DNA from: Chitinophaga pinensis
GTDB taxonomy: Bacteria; Bacteroidota; Bacteroidia; M30B66
Assembly: GCA_943333015.1 (NCBI GenBank)
Contig: CALQRR010000001.1
Span: 1-20,886, forward strand
Length of the DNA stretch: 20,886 bases
Direction of reading: 5' to 3'
The notes under the pieces: generated by a model
Databases searched by the model: none
Told to the model about the DNA's origin: nothing
Seen by the model: the letters and a program-made list of their open reading frames with translations, nothing else
Position numbers and translations under genes: made by a program
In this document: piece after piece, positions 7,035 to 13,668 of the stretch
How positions within the stretch are numbered: position 1 is the first letter of the stretch
How the letters are laid out: each line of letters starts with the position of its first letter

Positions 7035-8039
7035 ATGAAGACGAAGATCTCTTTTTTCATTTCACTGATTTTCTCAGCACTCATTCTGATCGGGAGTTCT
7101 TCCTGCGGAGGAGACGCACCTGCTGACCTAACCACGCCTGCTGGAATTGCTGCTGAACTTGCTAAAGACTCCACCAATCCCGAAGCATTGCACGCCCGCG
7201 CCCGGATGTACATCACCCGTAATCGCCCCGATTCTGCCCTTTTTGATATGAAAAAGGCCTTGATGCGTGATTCGTCCAGTGCGGATTATTTTATTACGCT
7301 GGCCGATATCTACCTGATGATCAACCAAACACGGTATACACGTCAGGCGCTCGAACGGGCAATTAAACTCGATAAATCGAACAGCAATGCACACATGAAA
7401 TTGGCGGAGCTGTTTCTCTATGTGGAGATGCGGCAGGATGCTATTAATGAGATCAACGAGGTTTTAAAACTTGACCGGAATAACTCCAAAGCATATTACT
7501 TGAAGGGGGTTATTTACAAAGAATCCGGCGATACTAGTTTGGCTGTTTCCAGTTTCATGACAACCATTGAGCAGGATCCTAAAAATGTGCTGGCGTATGA
7601 ACAGATCGGATTAATTTATGCCGGTGCGGGTAATCCAAGGGCCATTGATTATTACCAGTCGGCGCTCCGTCTCGATCCGAATAACTCACTCACACGCTAC
7701 AACCTCGGCATGTTTTATCAGGAAAATGATCAACCTGATAAAGCAATGGAAACATATCAGGAGCTTGTTGGAATCGACAAATCCTTTGCAAATGCGTATT
7801 ACAACATGGGGTATATTTTGTTCGAAGTGAAATCGGATATTCCGGCAGCATTGCCCATGTTTGAAAAGGCCGCTTCCGCTAATGGAAATTATCCGGCAGC
7901 CGTATATATGCAAGGTGTTTGCAAGGAGAAAATGGGTAAAAAAGATGCGGCCATTGCCGATTACCGTCAGGCACTTATTCTCAATCCCCGTTTCGACGAT
8001 GCCCGAAATGGTCTCTCGCGTTTAGGCGCTAAGCCTTAA
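7035..8039 (+). CDS. TPR-repeat lipoprotein
   Basis: A secreted lipoprotein of 334 residues. The signal peptide ends in a lipobox GSSSC with the lipidated cysteine at C24, followed by GGDA. Residues about 48-330 form roughly eight tetratricopeptide repeats, with recurring A-Y/L and LxLDPNN-type segments, so the protein is probably a helical scaffold for protein-protein contacts at the envelope. The frame is open back to 6954, but those codons lie in the recA terminator and the promoter; ATG 7035 gives a clean signal peptide and sits 4 nt after a -7 box. Its 3' end overlaps the convergent gene by 11 bp. The partner and precise role cannot be read from the sequence. Confidence 0.9.
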   Translation: MKTKISFFISLIFSALILIGSSSCGGDAPADLTTPAGIAAELAKDSTNPEALHARARMYITRNRPDSALFDMKKALMRDSSSADYFITLADIYLMINQTRYTRQALERAIKLDKSNSNAHMKLAELFLYVEMRQDAINEINEVLKLDRNNSKAYYLKGVIYKESGDTSLAVSSFMTTIEQDPKNVLAYEQIGLIYAGAGNPRAIDYYQSALRLDPNNSLTRYNLGMFYQENDQPDKAMETYQELVGIDKSFANAYYNMGYILFEVKSDIPAALPMFEKAASANGNYPAAVYMQGVCKEKMGKKDAAIADYRQALILNPRFDDARNGLSRLGAKP

Positions 8040-8619
8040 TCAATCCGCACAGTGTAGCGAAATCGTTCAAGTCGTTGGATGCCAACCCCGGTAATTCATC
8101 TACTTGAGAAAGGGCATACGCGCGCAATAAGCGGATACATCCCCGCACCTGAATTTCTTGTGCCAAATTCAGCCCATTTGCCTGTTGCCACCGCCCATCT
8201 TCCGGATGGAATTTCCAGGGAGAATCGTCTTGGAGCAACAGGGTGTTTTCCTGACTCTTGACTATCTCGTTCGGAACGATTGCTTCCGACCAGTCATTTT
8301 TATTCATCACCAACGATGTGCTGAATCCCTTTCCCCACCAAAAAAATATACGAAAAGCACAGATTTTTTCTTTGGTGTAATACGCTGGAAAGTCAAGCGC
8401 CAGCCAGGGTAAGCCAAGGTAATTTTCGCCCCGGTGTATTTTTCCCCGGTACAGATCTGTGTTTTCAGGAAAAAGTAATTTTCCCCGATGCTTCTCCAGT
8501 TCGGAAAGGATTTCAACCTGCACGTTGGAAAGAACCTGATCCATTTTTCGGAGGATGGTTGGTTTCAAACCCATAAGTCGGGCATTGCCCATAAAAAGCC
8601 TTTCTTCTTCGGTAAACAT
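8029..8619 (-). CDS. Conserved-looking Bacteroidota protein of unknown function
   Basis: A 196-residue soluble protein without signal peptide or transmembrane segment. It starts MFTEEERLFMGNARLMG and has a helical N-terminal third. The middle part reads RGENYLGLPWLALDFPAYY, then an aromatic FRIFFWWGKGFSTSL strand pair. This resembles hypothetical proteins I know from Bacteroidota genomes, but I attach no function. The ATG at 8619 is 3 nt from a near-perfect -7 box, supporting the start. It is divergent from the rhomboid operon, and its stop lies inside the last codons of the convergent TPR gene (11-bp overlap). Confidence 0.8.
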   Translation of the reverse strand: MFTEEERLFMGNARLMGLKPTILRKMDQVLSNVQVEILSELEKHRGKLLFPENTDLYRGKIHRGENYLGLPWLALDFPAYYTKEKICAFRIFFWWGKGFSTSLVMNKNDWSEAIVPNEIVKSQENTLLLQDDSPWKFHPEDGRWQQANGLNLAQEIQVRGCIRLLRAYALSQVDELPGLASNDLNDFATLCGLIKA

Positions 8620-8622
8620 GCT

Positions 8623-8630
8623 GAAAGATA
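8623..8630 (-). promoter_or_regulatory. -7 box of the gene ending at 8029
   Basis: Minus strand TATCTTTC matches TAnnTTTG at 7 of 8 positions and is 3 nt from the ATG at 8619, suggesting a leaderless transcript. It faces away from the rhomboid promoter 72 bp further on. Confidence 0.45.
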
Positions 8631-8702
8631 CAGGAGTTCATCAGATGTCGCATTTTTCCTAAGGAATTCCTTTACAAGCCCATGCTGCTCCATCGGGCTG
8701 GC

Positions 8703-8710
8703 TATCTTTG
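8703..8710 (+). promoter_or_regulatory. -7 box of the rhomboid operon
   Basis: TATCTTTG is a perfect TAnnTTTG match, 4 nt before the ATG at 8715. It excludes the longer reading frame starting at 8682, whose extra codons would be the promoter itself. No clear -33 box. Confidence 0.6.
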
Positions 8711-8714
8711 CAGC

Positions 8715-9338
8715 ATGATCAATCTCACACTGCCCATTATTGTGGTCACTTCTCTAGTCTCCATTTTGGCATTCAATCGAACCGAACTGATGGCGCGTTA
8801 TCAGTTCAACGCATACATGATCAAGCATCGGAGTCAGTGGTATCGTTTTATCACACACGCATTTCTGCATGCCGACTGGATGCATCTTATCGTGAATATG
8901 CTGGTGCTGTATTCCTTCGGGCGTTTTGTAGAAGGCAATCTGGCGTATCATTTCGGAGCCATTTCTCCACTGTTATACCTGCTGATGTATTTTGTTGCCA
9001 TCATTGTTTCGTCCGTTAGTTCCTACCGAAAACATAAGGAAGACCACTGGTACAATGCTGTTGGAGCTTCTGGAGCGGTATCGGCAGTGATGTTTTCTAG
9101 CGTGGTGTTTGGTCCGTTTATGAAGATCTACCTGTATGGAATTTTACCCCTTCCTGCAATTCTCTGGGCTGCTCTCTATGTGGCTTACAGTATGTATATG
9201 GGGCAACGAGAATCGGATAACATCAATCACGATGCGCATTTGTGGGGAGGCTTTTTCGGAATGTTCTTTACACTGCTCCTCAGTCCAGCTATTGCTCAGG
9301 ATTTTTTAAGTCAACTTGCACAGGTATTTCAGCGATGA
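8715..9338 (+). CDS. Rhomboid-family intramembrane serine protease
   Basis: A 207-residue polytopic membrane protein with about six helices, the size of a minimal bacterial rhomboid. Catalytic Ser119 sits in GASG and catalytic His175 in NHDAHLWGG; the HxxxN-type helix-2 motif is H57-LIV-N61 after H52. These are the dyad and the oxyanion-side residues of active rhomboids, so cleavage of membrane proteins within or near the bilayer is likely; substrates are unknown. The start is ATG 8715, chosen because a perfect -7 box lies 4 nt upstream. Its stop overlaps the phosphatase start as ATGA, so it leads a three-gene translationally coupled operon. Confidence 0.93.
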   Translation: MINLTLPIIVVTSLVSILAFNRTELMARYQFNAYMIKHRSQWYRFITHAFLHADWMHLIVNMLVLYSFGRFVEGNLAYHFGAISPLLYLLMYFVAIIVSSVSSYRKHKEDHWYNAVGASGAVSAVMFSSVVFGPFMKIYLYGILPLPAILWAALYVAYSMYMGQRESDNINHDAHLWGGFFGMFFTLLLSPAIAQDFLSQLAQVFQR

Positions 9339-9817
9339 ACAAAGCAGTTTTTCTCGATCGGGATGGAGTCGTGAACAAAGAACTTGGGGATTATATTCTC
9401 CGGTACGAAGAATTTGAAATTCTACCCGAACTCATTCCATTTCTCTATGAAGTCCGGAAGCGGGGTTTTAAAGTCATCATCATCACCAATCAGGCTGGAA
9501 TTGCAAAGGGCTTGTATGATCATGCATTGGTGGATGCCTGTCACGCCTTTCTTACCGAAGAACTTGCCGGTCACGGGTTGATTCTCGATGAAATTTATTA
9601 CTGCCCTCATCATCCTGATTTTGGCGAGTGCTTATGCCGGAAGCCGAAAAGCCTATTGATCGAAAAAGCCCTTGCCCGTTTCGATCTTGATCCCTCCCAA
9701 TGTTTGATGATTGGCGATAAGGACCGTGACGTGGAAGCCGCCGAAGGGGCGGGGGTGAAGGGCTTCCGCGTTTCTCCCAATCCAACACTTGAACAATTAC
9801 TTGCCTGTCTTCCATGA
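9335..9817 (+). CDS. gmhB: HAD-family phosphatase, probably D-glycero-D-manno-heptose 1,7-bisphosphate 7-phosphatase
   Basis: A 160-residue HAD-superfamily phosphatase. Motif I is FLDRDGVVN with nucleophile D8 and acid/base D10; motif II is the TNQAGIAKG region (51-59); K103 and the acidic motif GDKDRD (D128, D132) complete the site. A zinc-loop signature C90-x-H92...C99-x-C101 is typical of GmhB and related histidinol-phosphatase-like members, here with a shorter loop than in E. coli. GmhB removes the 7-phosphate in making ADP-heptose for lipopolysaccharide. No other heptose gene is nearby, so the substrate is inferred from family resemblance. It overlaps both neighbours as ATGA. Confidence 0.85.
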   Translation: MNKAVFLDRDGVVNKELGDYILRYEEFEILPELIPFLYEVRKRGFKVIIITNQAGIAKGLYDHALVDACHAFLTEELAGHGLILDEIYYCPHHPDFGECLCRKPKSLLIEKALARFDLDPSQCLMIGDKDRDVEAAEGAGVKGFRVSPNPTLEQLLACLP

Positions 9818-10659
9818 TACACACCCTCGTTTGCTTTAACGGAAGTATTGTACCTGCCGATTCCTGGATCATGGGACCTGCCAACCGCAGTTTCCGATAT
9901 GGGGATGGCGTGTTCGAAAGCATCCGTATGCATCAGGGGCAGCTCTTCTTTGTGGATGATCATTTCGAACGGTTGGTCAGTGGCATGTATACCCTTGGGC
10001 TCGATACCACGTTTCTCAATCCGCTGCAGCTCTGTACCGAAATGTTGGAATTATGTTCCCAATCAGGCTTCGCCACCGCTCGGATCCGGCTGACTGTTTT
10101 TCGCAACGAGGGCGGAAATTATCGTCCGTCGACGGATCAGTGCAGTTACCTCATCACCGCAGAACCGCTCACCGATTCTGTATACACCATTAACGAAAAA
10201 GGTTTGCGGTTAGGACTGTATTCGGAGATCCGCAAGCCAATCAACAGTTTGTCGGGAATCAAATCGTCCAATGCTTTGTTGTATGTTTTGGCCGCACGTC
10301 ATGCCCGCGACAATGGCTGGGACGATGCGGTGATGCTCAATGAACACGGACGAATTTGTGAGGCTACCTCTTCCAACCTGTTTCTGGTTCTTCCCGATAA
10401 ACGCATCCTCACACCACCTGTTTCAGAAGGTATTTTACCCGGGGTGATGCGTAAAAATCTTTTACGTTGGTTTCGTGAAAATGGCTACCAAGCAGAGGAA
10501 GTGATCTTGTTGACCGATGATTTTTACCGAGCTGAAGAAGTATTTTTATGCAACGCGATCCAAGGCATTCGTTGGGTTATTGGTTTCCGTGAAAGGCGCT
10601 ATTTCAGTTCATTTGCGCGCAATGTGGTAGAAGCGCTAAACACAAAAGTCCCTGTTTGA
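9814..10659 (+). CDS. Class IV PLP-dependent aminotransferase/lyase
   Basis: A 281-residue fold-type IV pyridoxal-phosphate enzyme. The catalytic lysine is K150 in GIKSSNALLY; E183 in ICEATSSNLF would contact the pyridine nitrogen; the RYGDGVFES segment (29-36) and R53 of the DHFERL segment are also typical. The family contains branched-chain and D-amino-acid aminotransferases and 4-amino-4-deoxychorismate lyase (PabC). The length fits all of these, and I cannot choose among them from sequence alone; PabC or a general amino-acid aminotransferase is most likely. It is the last gene of the rhomboid operon (4-bp overlap). Its stop codon abuts the stop codon of convergent yqgE with no spacer. Confidence 0.92.
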   Translation: MIHTLVCFNGSIVPADSWIMGPANRSFRYGDGVFESIRMHQGQLFFVDDHFERLVSGMYTLGLDTTFLNPLQLCTEMLELCSQSGFATARIRLTVFRNEGGNYRPSTDQCSYLITAEPLTDSVYTINEKGLRLGLYSEIRKPINSLSGIKSSNALLYVLAARHARDNGWDDAVMLNEHGRICEATSSNLFLVLPDKRILTPPVSEGILPGVMRKNLLRWFRENGYQAEEVILLTDDFYRAEEVFLCNAIQGIRWVIGFRERRYFSSFARNVVEALNTKVPV

Positions 10660-11220
10660 TTAATTCAGATTCGGATCTTCCGGATAATTTGACCAGATGG
10701 CCATTTTGCTGTGGCTCTGCTTTAACAATTCGCTCCAAAGTGATTCGGGGCGCATGTGGAGTAATGTTTTAGGGCGCTCAAATACCAGCCAGGAATCTTC
10801 CTCCATTTCAAAATCAAGTTGACCAGAATCCCAACCCGAGTAGCCGGCAAAAAATCTCACCTGATCCGGTTGAACCATCCCCATGGCGACCATGTTTCGA
10901 AGTTTTTCATAATTGCCGCCGTAGTGAATGCCATCACCAATCTCAAAAGCACTGTCAATCAAATCCGGAACCGTATGGATGAAAAAGAGGGAATTGCTTT
11001 CAACGGGTCCACCAAAATACACAGGACTATCAAACTCTGGAAATTCGCTGATGAGTTCATGTATCTGATAGCCCACCGGTTTGTTGAGAATAAAGCCCAT
11101 AGAGCCTTTTTCTGAATTTTCAGCCAGAAGGATGACCGCTCGTTTAAAGAACGAATCTTGAAGAAATGGCTCAGAGAGCATGATTCTGCCTTTATTTGGA
11201 GGTAAAAGATTCATTTTCAT
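10660..11220 (-). CDS. yqgE: YqgE/AlgH family protein (UPF0301)
   Basis: A 186-residue cytoplasmic protein of the UPF0301/DUF179 family, the usual length. Family marks are the N-terminal KGRIMLSEPFLQDSFFKRAVILL, the GFILNKPV segment, YFGGPV, the FFAGYSGW loop and the WSELL region near the C-terminus. The biochemical role of the family is not settled; AlgH was first described in connection with alginate regulation in Pseudomonas. ATG 11220 is used; a second ATG two codons in (11214) is possible. It is divergent from pdxH and converges on the class IV enzyme with directly abutting stops. Confidence 0.95.
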   Translation of the reverse strand: MKMNLLPPNKGRIMLSEPFLQDSFFKRAVILLAENSEKGSMGFILNKPVGYQIHELISEFPEFDSPVYFGGPVESNSLFFIHTVPDLIDSAFEIGDGIHYGGNYEKLRNMVAMGMVQPDQVRFFAGYSGWDSGQLDFEMEEDSWLVFERPKTLLHMRPESLWSELLKQSHSKMAIWSNYPEDPNLN

Positions 11221-11239
11221 GGGCTGCTATTTGTTCTCT

Positions 11240-11247
11240 GAAACGTA
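11240..11247 (-). promoter_or_regulatory. Probable yqgE -7 box
   Basis: Minus strand TACGTTTC matches TAnnTTTG at 7 of 8 positions, 19 nt before the ATG. The rest of the 180-bp yqgE-pdxH gap shows no gene; a clear pdxH promoter was not found, only the loosely similar CAATTTCG just before the start. Confidence 0.35.
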
Positions 11248-11400
11248 ATCAGCAATAAAAAAGTTTCCATAAACACGTCCGGAGTGTCTTCACTTTTTCG
11301 AGTTTATCGCCGGAATGAAGTGCGTAATAATGGGTTGGAAATTCATGATAAGAATCAGTGTCCATTCTCAACAATTTCCCCAATTTCGCCTTGTTATTCA

Positions 11401-12051
11401 ATGATTATGCAAGACAGAATATTAGAATTACGCAAGGAGTACAGTAAAGCGGCACTCGATGAAACACATACAGCACACGAACCTATAGCTCAGTTCCGCA
11501 ATTGGTTTCACGAAGCACTTGCCGCAAAGCTCATAGAGCCCAATGCGATGATGTTAGCGACCGTAAATGAAGCCGGGCGACCTTCTGCGCGTATTGTCCT
11601 GCTTCGGGATGTTACAGATGCCGGAATCGTGTTTTATACCAATTATCTGAGCCGCAAAGCACAGGAAATTGAAGGTCAGCAGTTCGGATGCGTAACATTT
11701 TTTTGGCCCGAGTTGGAACGACAAGTTCGTTTGGAAGGTATTCTGACCAAAATTGACGCAAAGATTTCGGATGATTATTTTGCCTTAAGACCTCGAGGCA
11801 GTCAGATCGGCGCTTGGTCATCTCCCCAGAGCAACCGGGTTCATTCACGCAAAGAGCTGGAAGAAAATGAGGAATCGTATACCTTGAAATTTGAAGGGAT
11901 GGATGTTCCTCGGCCGCCACATTGGGGAGGTTATTTACTGACTCCTGACTATGTTGAATTTTGGCAGGGACGCGAAAATAGGCTTCACGACCGCATTTGT
12001 TATTCTCAACAAACGGCAGGAGACTGGGAGCGTTATCGGATTGCGCCCTAA
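11401..12051 (+). CDS. pdxH: Pyridoxamine/pyridoxine 5'-phosphate oxidase
   Basis: FMN-dependent enzyme that oxidises pyridoxine or pyridoxamine phosphate to pyridoxal 5'-phosphate, the cofactor of the nearby class IV enzyme among many others. It has 216 residues (E. coli 218). Seen are the FMN-contact segment RPSARIVLLRD (60-70), YTNYLSRKAQEI (79-90), FFWPELERQVRLEG (100-113), the RPRGSQIGAWSSPQS loop (131-145), and the C-terminal block PHWGGYLLTP...EFWQGRENRLHDR ending RIAP. The frame is open back to 11284, but family alignment and the low-complexity extra residues favour ATG 11401, with 11407 as alternative. The stop is 9 nt from that of the convergent agmatinase-family gene. Confidence 0.96.
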   Translation: MIMQDRILELRKEYSKAALDETHTAHEPIAQFRNWFHEALAAKLIEPNAMMLATVNEAGRPSARIVLLRDVTDAGIVFYTNYLSRKAQEIEGQQFGCVTFFWPELERQVRLEGILTKIDAKISDDYFALRPRGSQIGAWSSPQSNRVHSRKELEENEESYTLKFEGMDVPRPPHWGGYLLTPDYVEFWQGRENRLHDRICYSQQTAGDWERYRIAP

Positions 12052-12060
12052 TCGGTTAGT

Positions 12061-13119
12061 TTATCGAGCCGCCGGGAACAGGCCTTTTGAAATTCCGGCG
12101 AAAACGCAGAGTTTAAAGAGTAAGCGAGCCCCAACATTCGCATCCCATTCATCTTCCCCCGGAGACACTTCGTTGAGATCAAAGCCAATGATTTGTTTTC
12201 CGCTTCGGGAAAGTTCACTGAGTAAATAAACGGCCTGGTGGTATTCAAGTCCGCCGGCAACAGGTGTGCCTGTGTTGGGACAGAGTTTTGGATCCAATCC
12301 GTCGATGTCGAAGCTCACATATACGAGCTGCGGTAAATCGGCGATGATTTTGGTAACCTGATCTTTCCAAGTCATACCCTGATAGGAATTGAACTTCAGT
12401 TGATCATCAAAATACGTCTTTACCCGATCCGCGTGATTCTGCATCACATGGATTTCTTCTGCACAGTAGTCGCGAATGCCCACCTGTACCACTTTAGTTA
12501 TTTGTGGAATCTTTAAGGCATTGTACATGATGGAGGCATGCGAATACGTAAACCCTTCATAGGCAATACGTAAATCCATGTGGGCGTCAATCTGCAGAAT
12601 CCCAAACGAAGGATGTCTTTTAGCAAGCGCCTGCATAAATCCCAAGGGCGTACTGTGATCTCCACCGAGGAGTCCAACCACTTTGCCTGCGTCGAGCCAT
12701 TTTCCGGTGTGTTCCTCCACATGTGCGTTCATTTTTTCGCAGGCTTCACTGATGCTGGCCAGTAATTCAACAGCGTGTTCCTGTGGAACTCCATTGGCCA
12801 GAGCTTCAATGTGCAGCTCAGCCCGGTCGCGCAATACCAGACTTTCTTCCTTAATATCCGGATCTTCCTCCAGCAAATGAAATCCCGATTTCCAGGCATC
12901 TGGGGCGTCTGGGTCAAATAAATCAACTTGCAAACTTGCCTCCAAGATGGCTGCAGGTCCTTCGGCTGTTCCTCCGCCATAGCTAACCGTTACTTCCCAG
13001 GGAACCGGCAAGATAATGATCTCCGATTCTGCTGCTGTGAATGGCAACCCGAAAAGATTACTTCCAATCTGGCCGGGGCCGTTTGGATCGAACTGGGCAA
13101 TTTTTTCTGCTTTGGTCAT
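12061..13119 (-). CDS. Agmatinase/arginase-family ureohydrolase
   Basis: A binuclear-manganese hydrolase that releases urea or a related product from a guanidino or formimino substrate. It has 352 residues. Metal ligands are all present: H155 in GGDHS, D178/H180/D182 in DAHMD, and D271/D273 in SFDIDGLDP. The family includes agmatinase, arginase and formimidoylglutamase; the substrate cannot be fixed here and no hutH, speA or arginine gene is adjacent. The frame is open to 13155, but those 12 codons lie in the HU terminator and this gene's own promoter; ATG 13119 (MTKAEKIAQF) is used. It is transcribed from a promoter overlapping the HU terminator and converges on pdxH. Confidence 0.92.
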   Translation of the reverse strand: MTKAEKIAQFDPNGPGQIGSNLFGLPFTAAESEIIILPVPWEVTVSYGGGTAEGPAAILEASLQVDLFDPDAPDAWKSGFHLLEEDPDIKEESLVLRDRAELHIEALANGVPQEHAVELLASISEACEKMNAHVEEHTGKWLDAGKVVGLLGGDHSTPLGFMQALAKRHPSFGILQIDAHMDLRIAYEGFTYSHASIMYNALKIPQITKVVQVGIRDYCAEEIHVMQNHADRVKTYFDDQLKFNSYQGMTWKDQVTKIIADLPQLVYVSFDIDGLDPKLCPNTGTPVAGGLEYHQAVYLLSELSRSGKQIIGFDLNEVSPGEDEWDANVGARLLFKLCVFAGISKGLFPAAR

Positions 13120-13134
13120 AAGGATAGAAAGGCA

Positions 13135-13142
13135 CAAAAATA
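13135..13142 (-). promoter_or_regulatory. -7 box of the agmatinase-family gene
   Basis: Minus strand TATTTTTG is a perfect TAnnTTTG match and lies in the T-tract of the HU terminator. The ATG at 13119 is 15 nt away. A -33 element would fall inside the terminator hairpin. Confidence 0.5.
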
Positions 13143-13172
13143 AAAAACCCTCCACAAGGGAGGGCTTTCAAG
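13140..13172 (-). terminator. HU gene terminator
   Basis: Minus strand stem CCCTCC/GGAGGG (arms 13159-13164 and 13148-13153), 5-nt loop, then TTTTTTATTTTTG. Strong intrinsic terminator 20-odd nt after the HU stop. Confidence 0.92.
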
Positions 13173-13192
13173 CGTTTTTTATTCGAAGTGGA

Positions 13193-13465
13193 TTACTTCA
13201 CTTTACCAGAAAGTTCGCTACCAGCTTTGAATTTCACCACATTTTTTGCGGAGATTTTGATTTCTTTTCCAGTCTGTGGGTTACGGCCTTTACGCGCTGC
13301 ACGCTTAGAAACTGAGAAAGATCCGAAGCCTACTAGAGCTACACGCTGATCGTTTTTCAATGCTGTTGTTGTTGCTGCGATAAATGCATCAAGTGCTTTC
13401 TTTGCATCCACTTTTGAAAGCTCTGCATGAGAAGCAATTGCATCGATGAGTTCTGCTTTGTTCAT
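13193..13465 (-). CDS. hup: HU-family DNA-binding protein
   Basis: A 90-residue histone-like protein that bends and compacts DNA as a dimer. It has the standard HU layout: helical dimerisation half (MNKAELIDAIASHAEL...), the GFGSFSVSKRAARKGRNPQTG beta-arm region with the RNPQTG tip, and the C-terminal VVKFKAGSEL helix. It has a consensus promoter, a leader of about 45 nt, and its own strong terminator, so it is a single-gene, probably abundant transcript. Paired direct repeats upstream may control it. Confidence 0.98.
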   Translation of the reverse strand: MNKAELIDAIASHAELSKVDAKKALDAFIAATTTALKNDQRVALVGFGSFSVSKRAARKGRNPQTGKEIKISAKNVVKFKAGSELSGKVK

Positions 13466-13513
13466 GATGTTTTGGTTTTGAGGGTTTTACAGTTGTTTCT
13501 TGTTCTCTTCACA

Positions 13514-13543
13514 CAAATTTATTGGAATTTCAATCCCAACCAA
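13514..13543 (-). promoter_or_regulatory. Consensus promoter of the HU gene
   Basis: Minus strand TTG (13543-13541), exactly 19 nt, then TAAATTTG (13521-13514): a full match to the Bacteroidota TTG-N19-TAnnTTTG pattern. The start codon is 48 nt downstream of the -7 box. Confidence 0.75.
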
Positions 13544-13553
13544 TAGGGAAACC

Positions 13554-13619
13554 CCTGAAACCCTTGATTTTGTTGATAAATCTACGCGTTTGTTAATAAC
13601 TACGGCCTGAAACCCTTGA
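13554..13619. repeat. Pair of 14-bp direct repeats upstream of the HU promoter
   Basis: CCTGAAACCCTTGA occurs exactly at 13554-13567 and again at 13606-13619, 52 bp apart. A partial relative (GGAAACCCC) abuts the first copy at 13548-13555. They lie between the fmt stop and the HU -33 box; no gene or T-tailed terminator is seen in the 203-bp gap. Confidence 0.7.
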
Positions 13620-13668
13620 ATATAGGGGCTTTCTGGGATTATTTTTCAAGAATGTTCTGATGTTAAGT

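Noticed and set aside
9242..9334. Upstream start for the GmhB-like phosphatase
   Set aside because: It lies in the rhomboid coding sequence; ATG 9335 begins the HAD motif region and overlaps the rhomboid stop as ATGA.
13120..13155. Upstream start for the agmatinase-family gene
   Set aside because: The added residues are encoded by the HU terminator T-tract and the gene's own -7 box.
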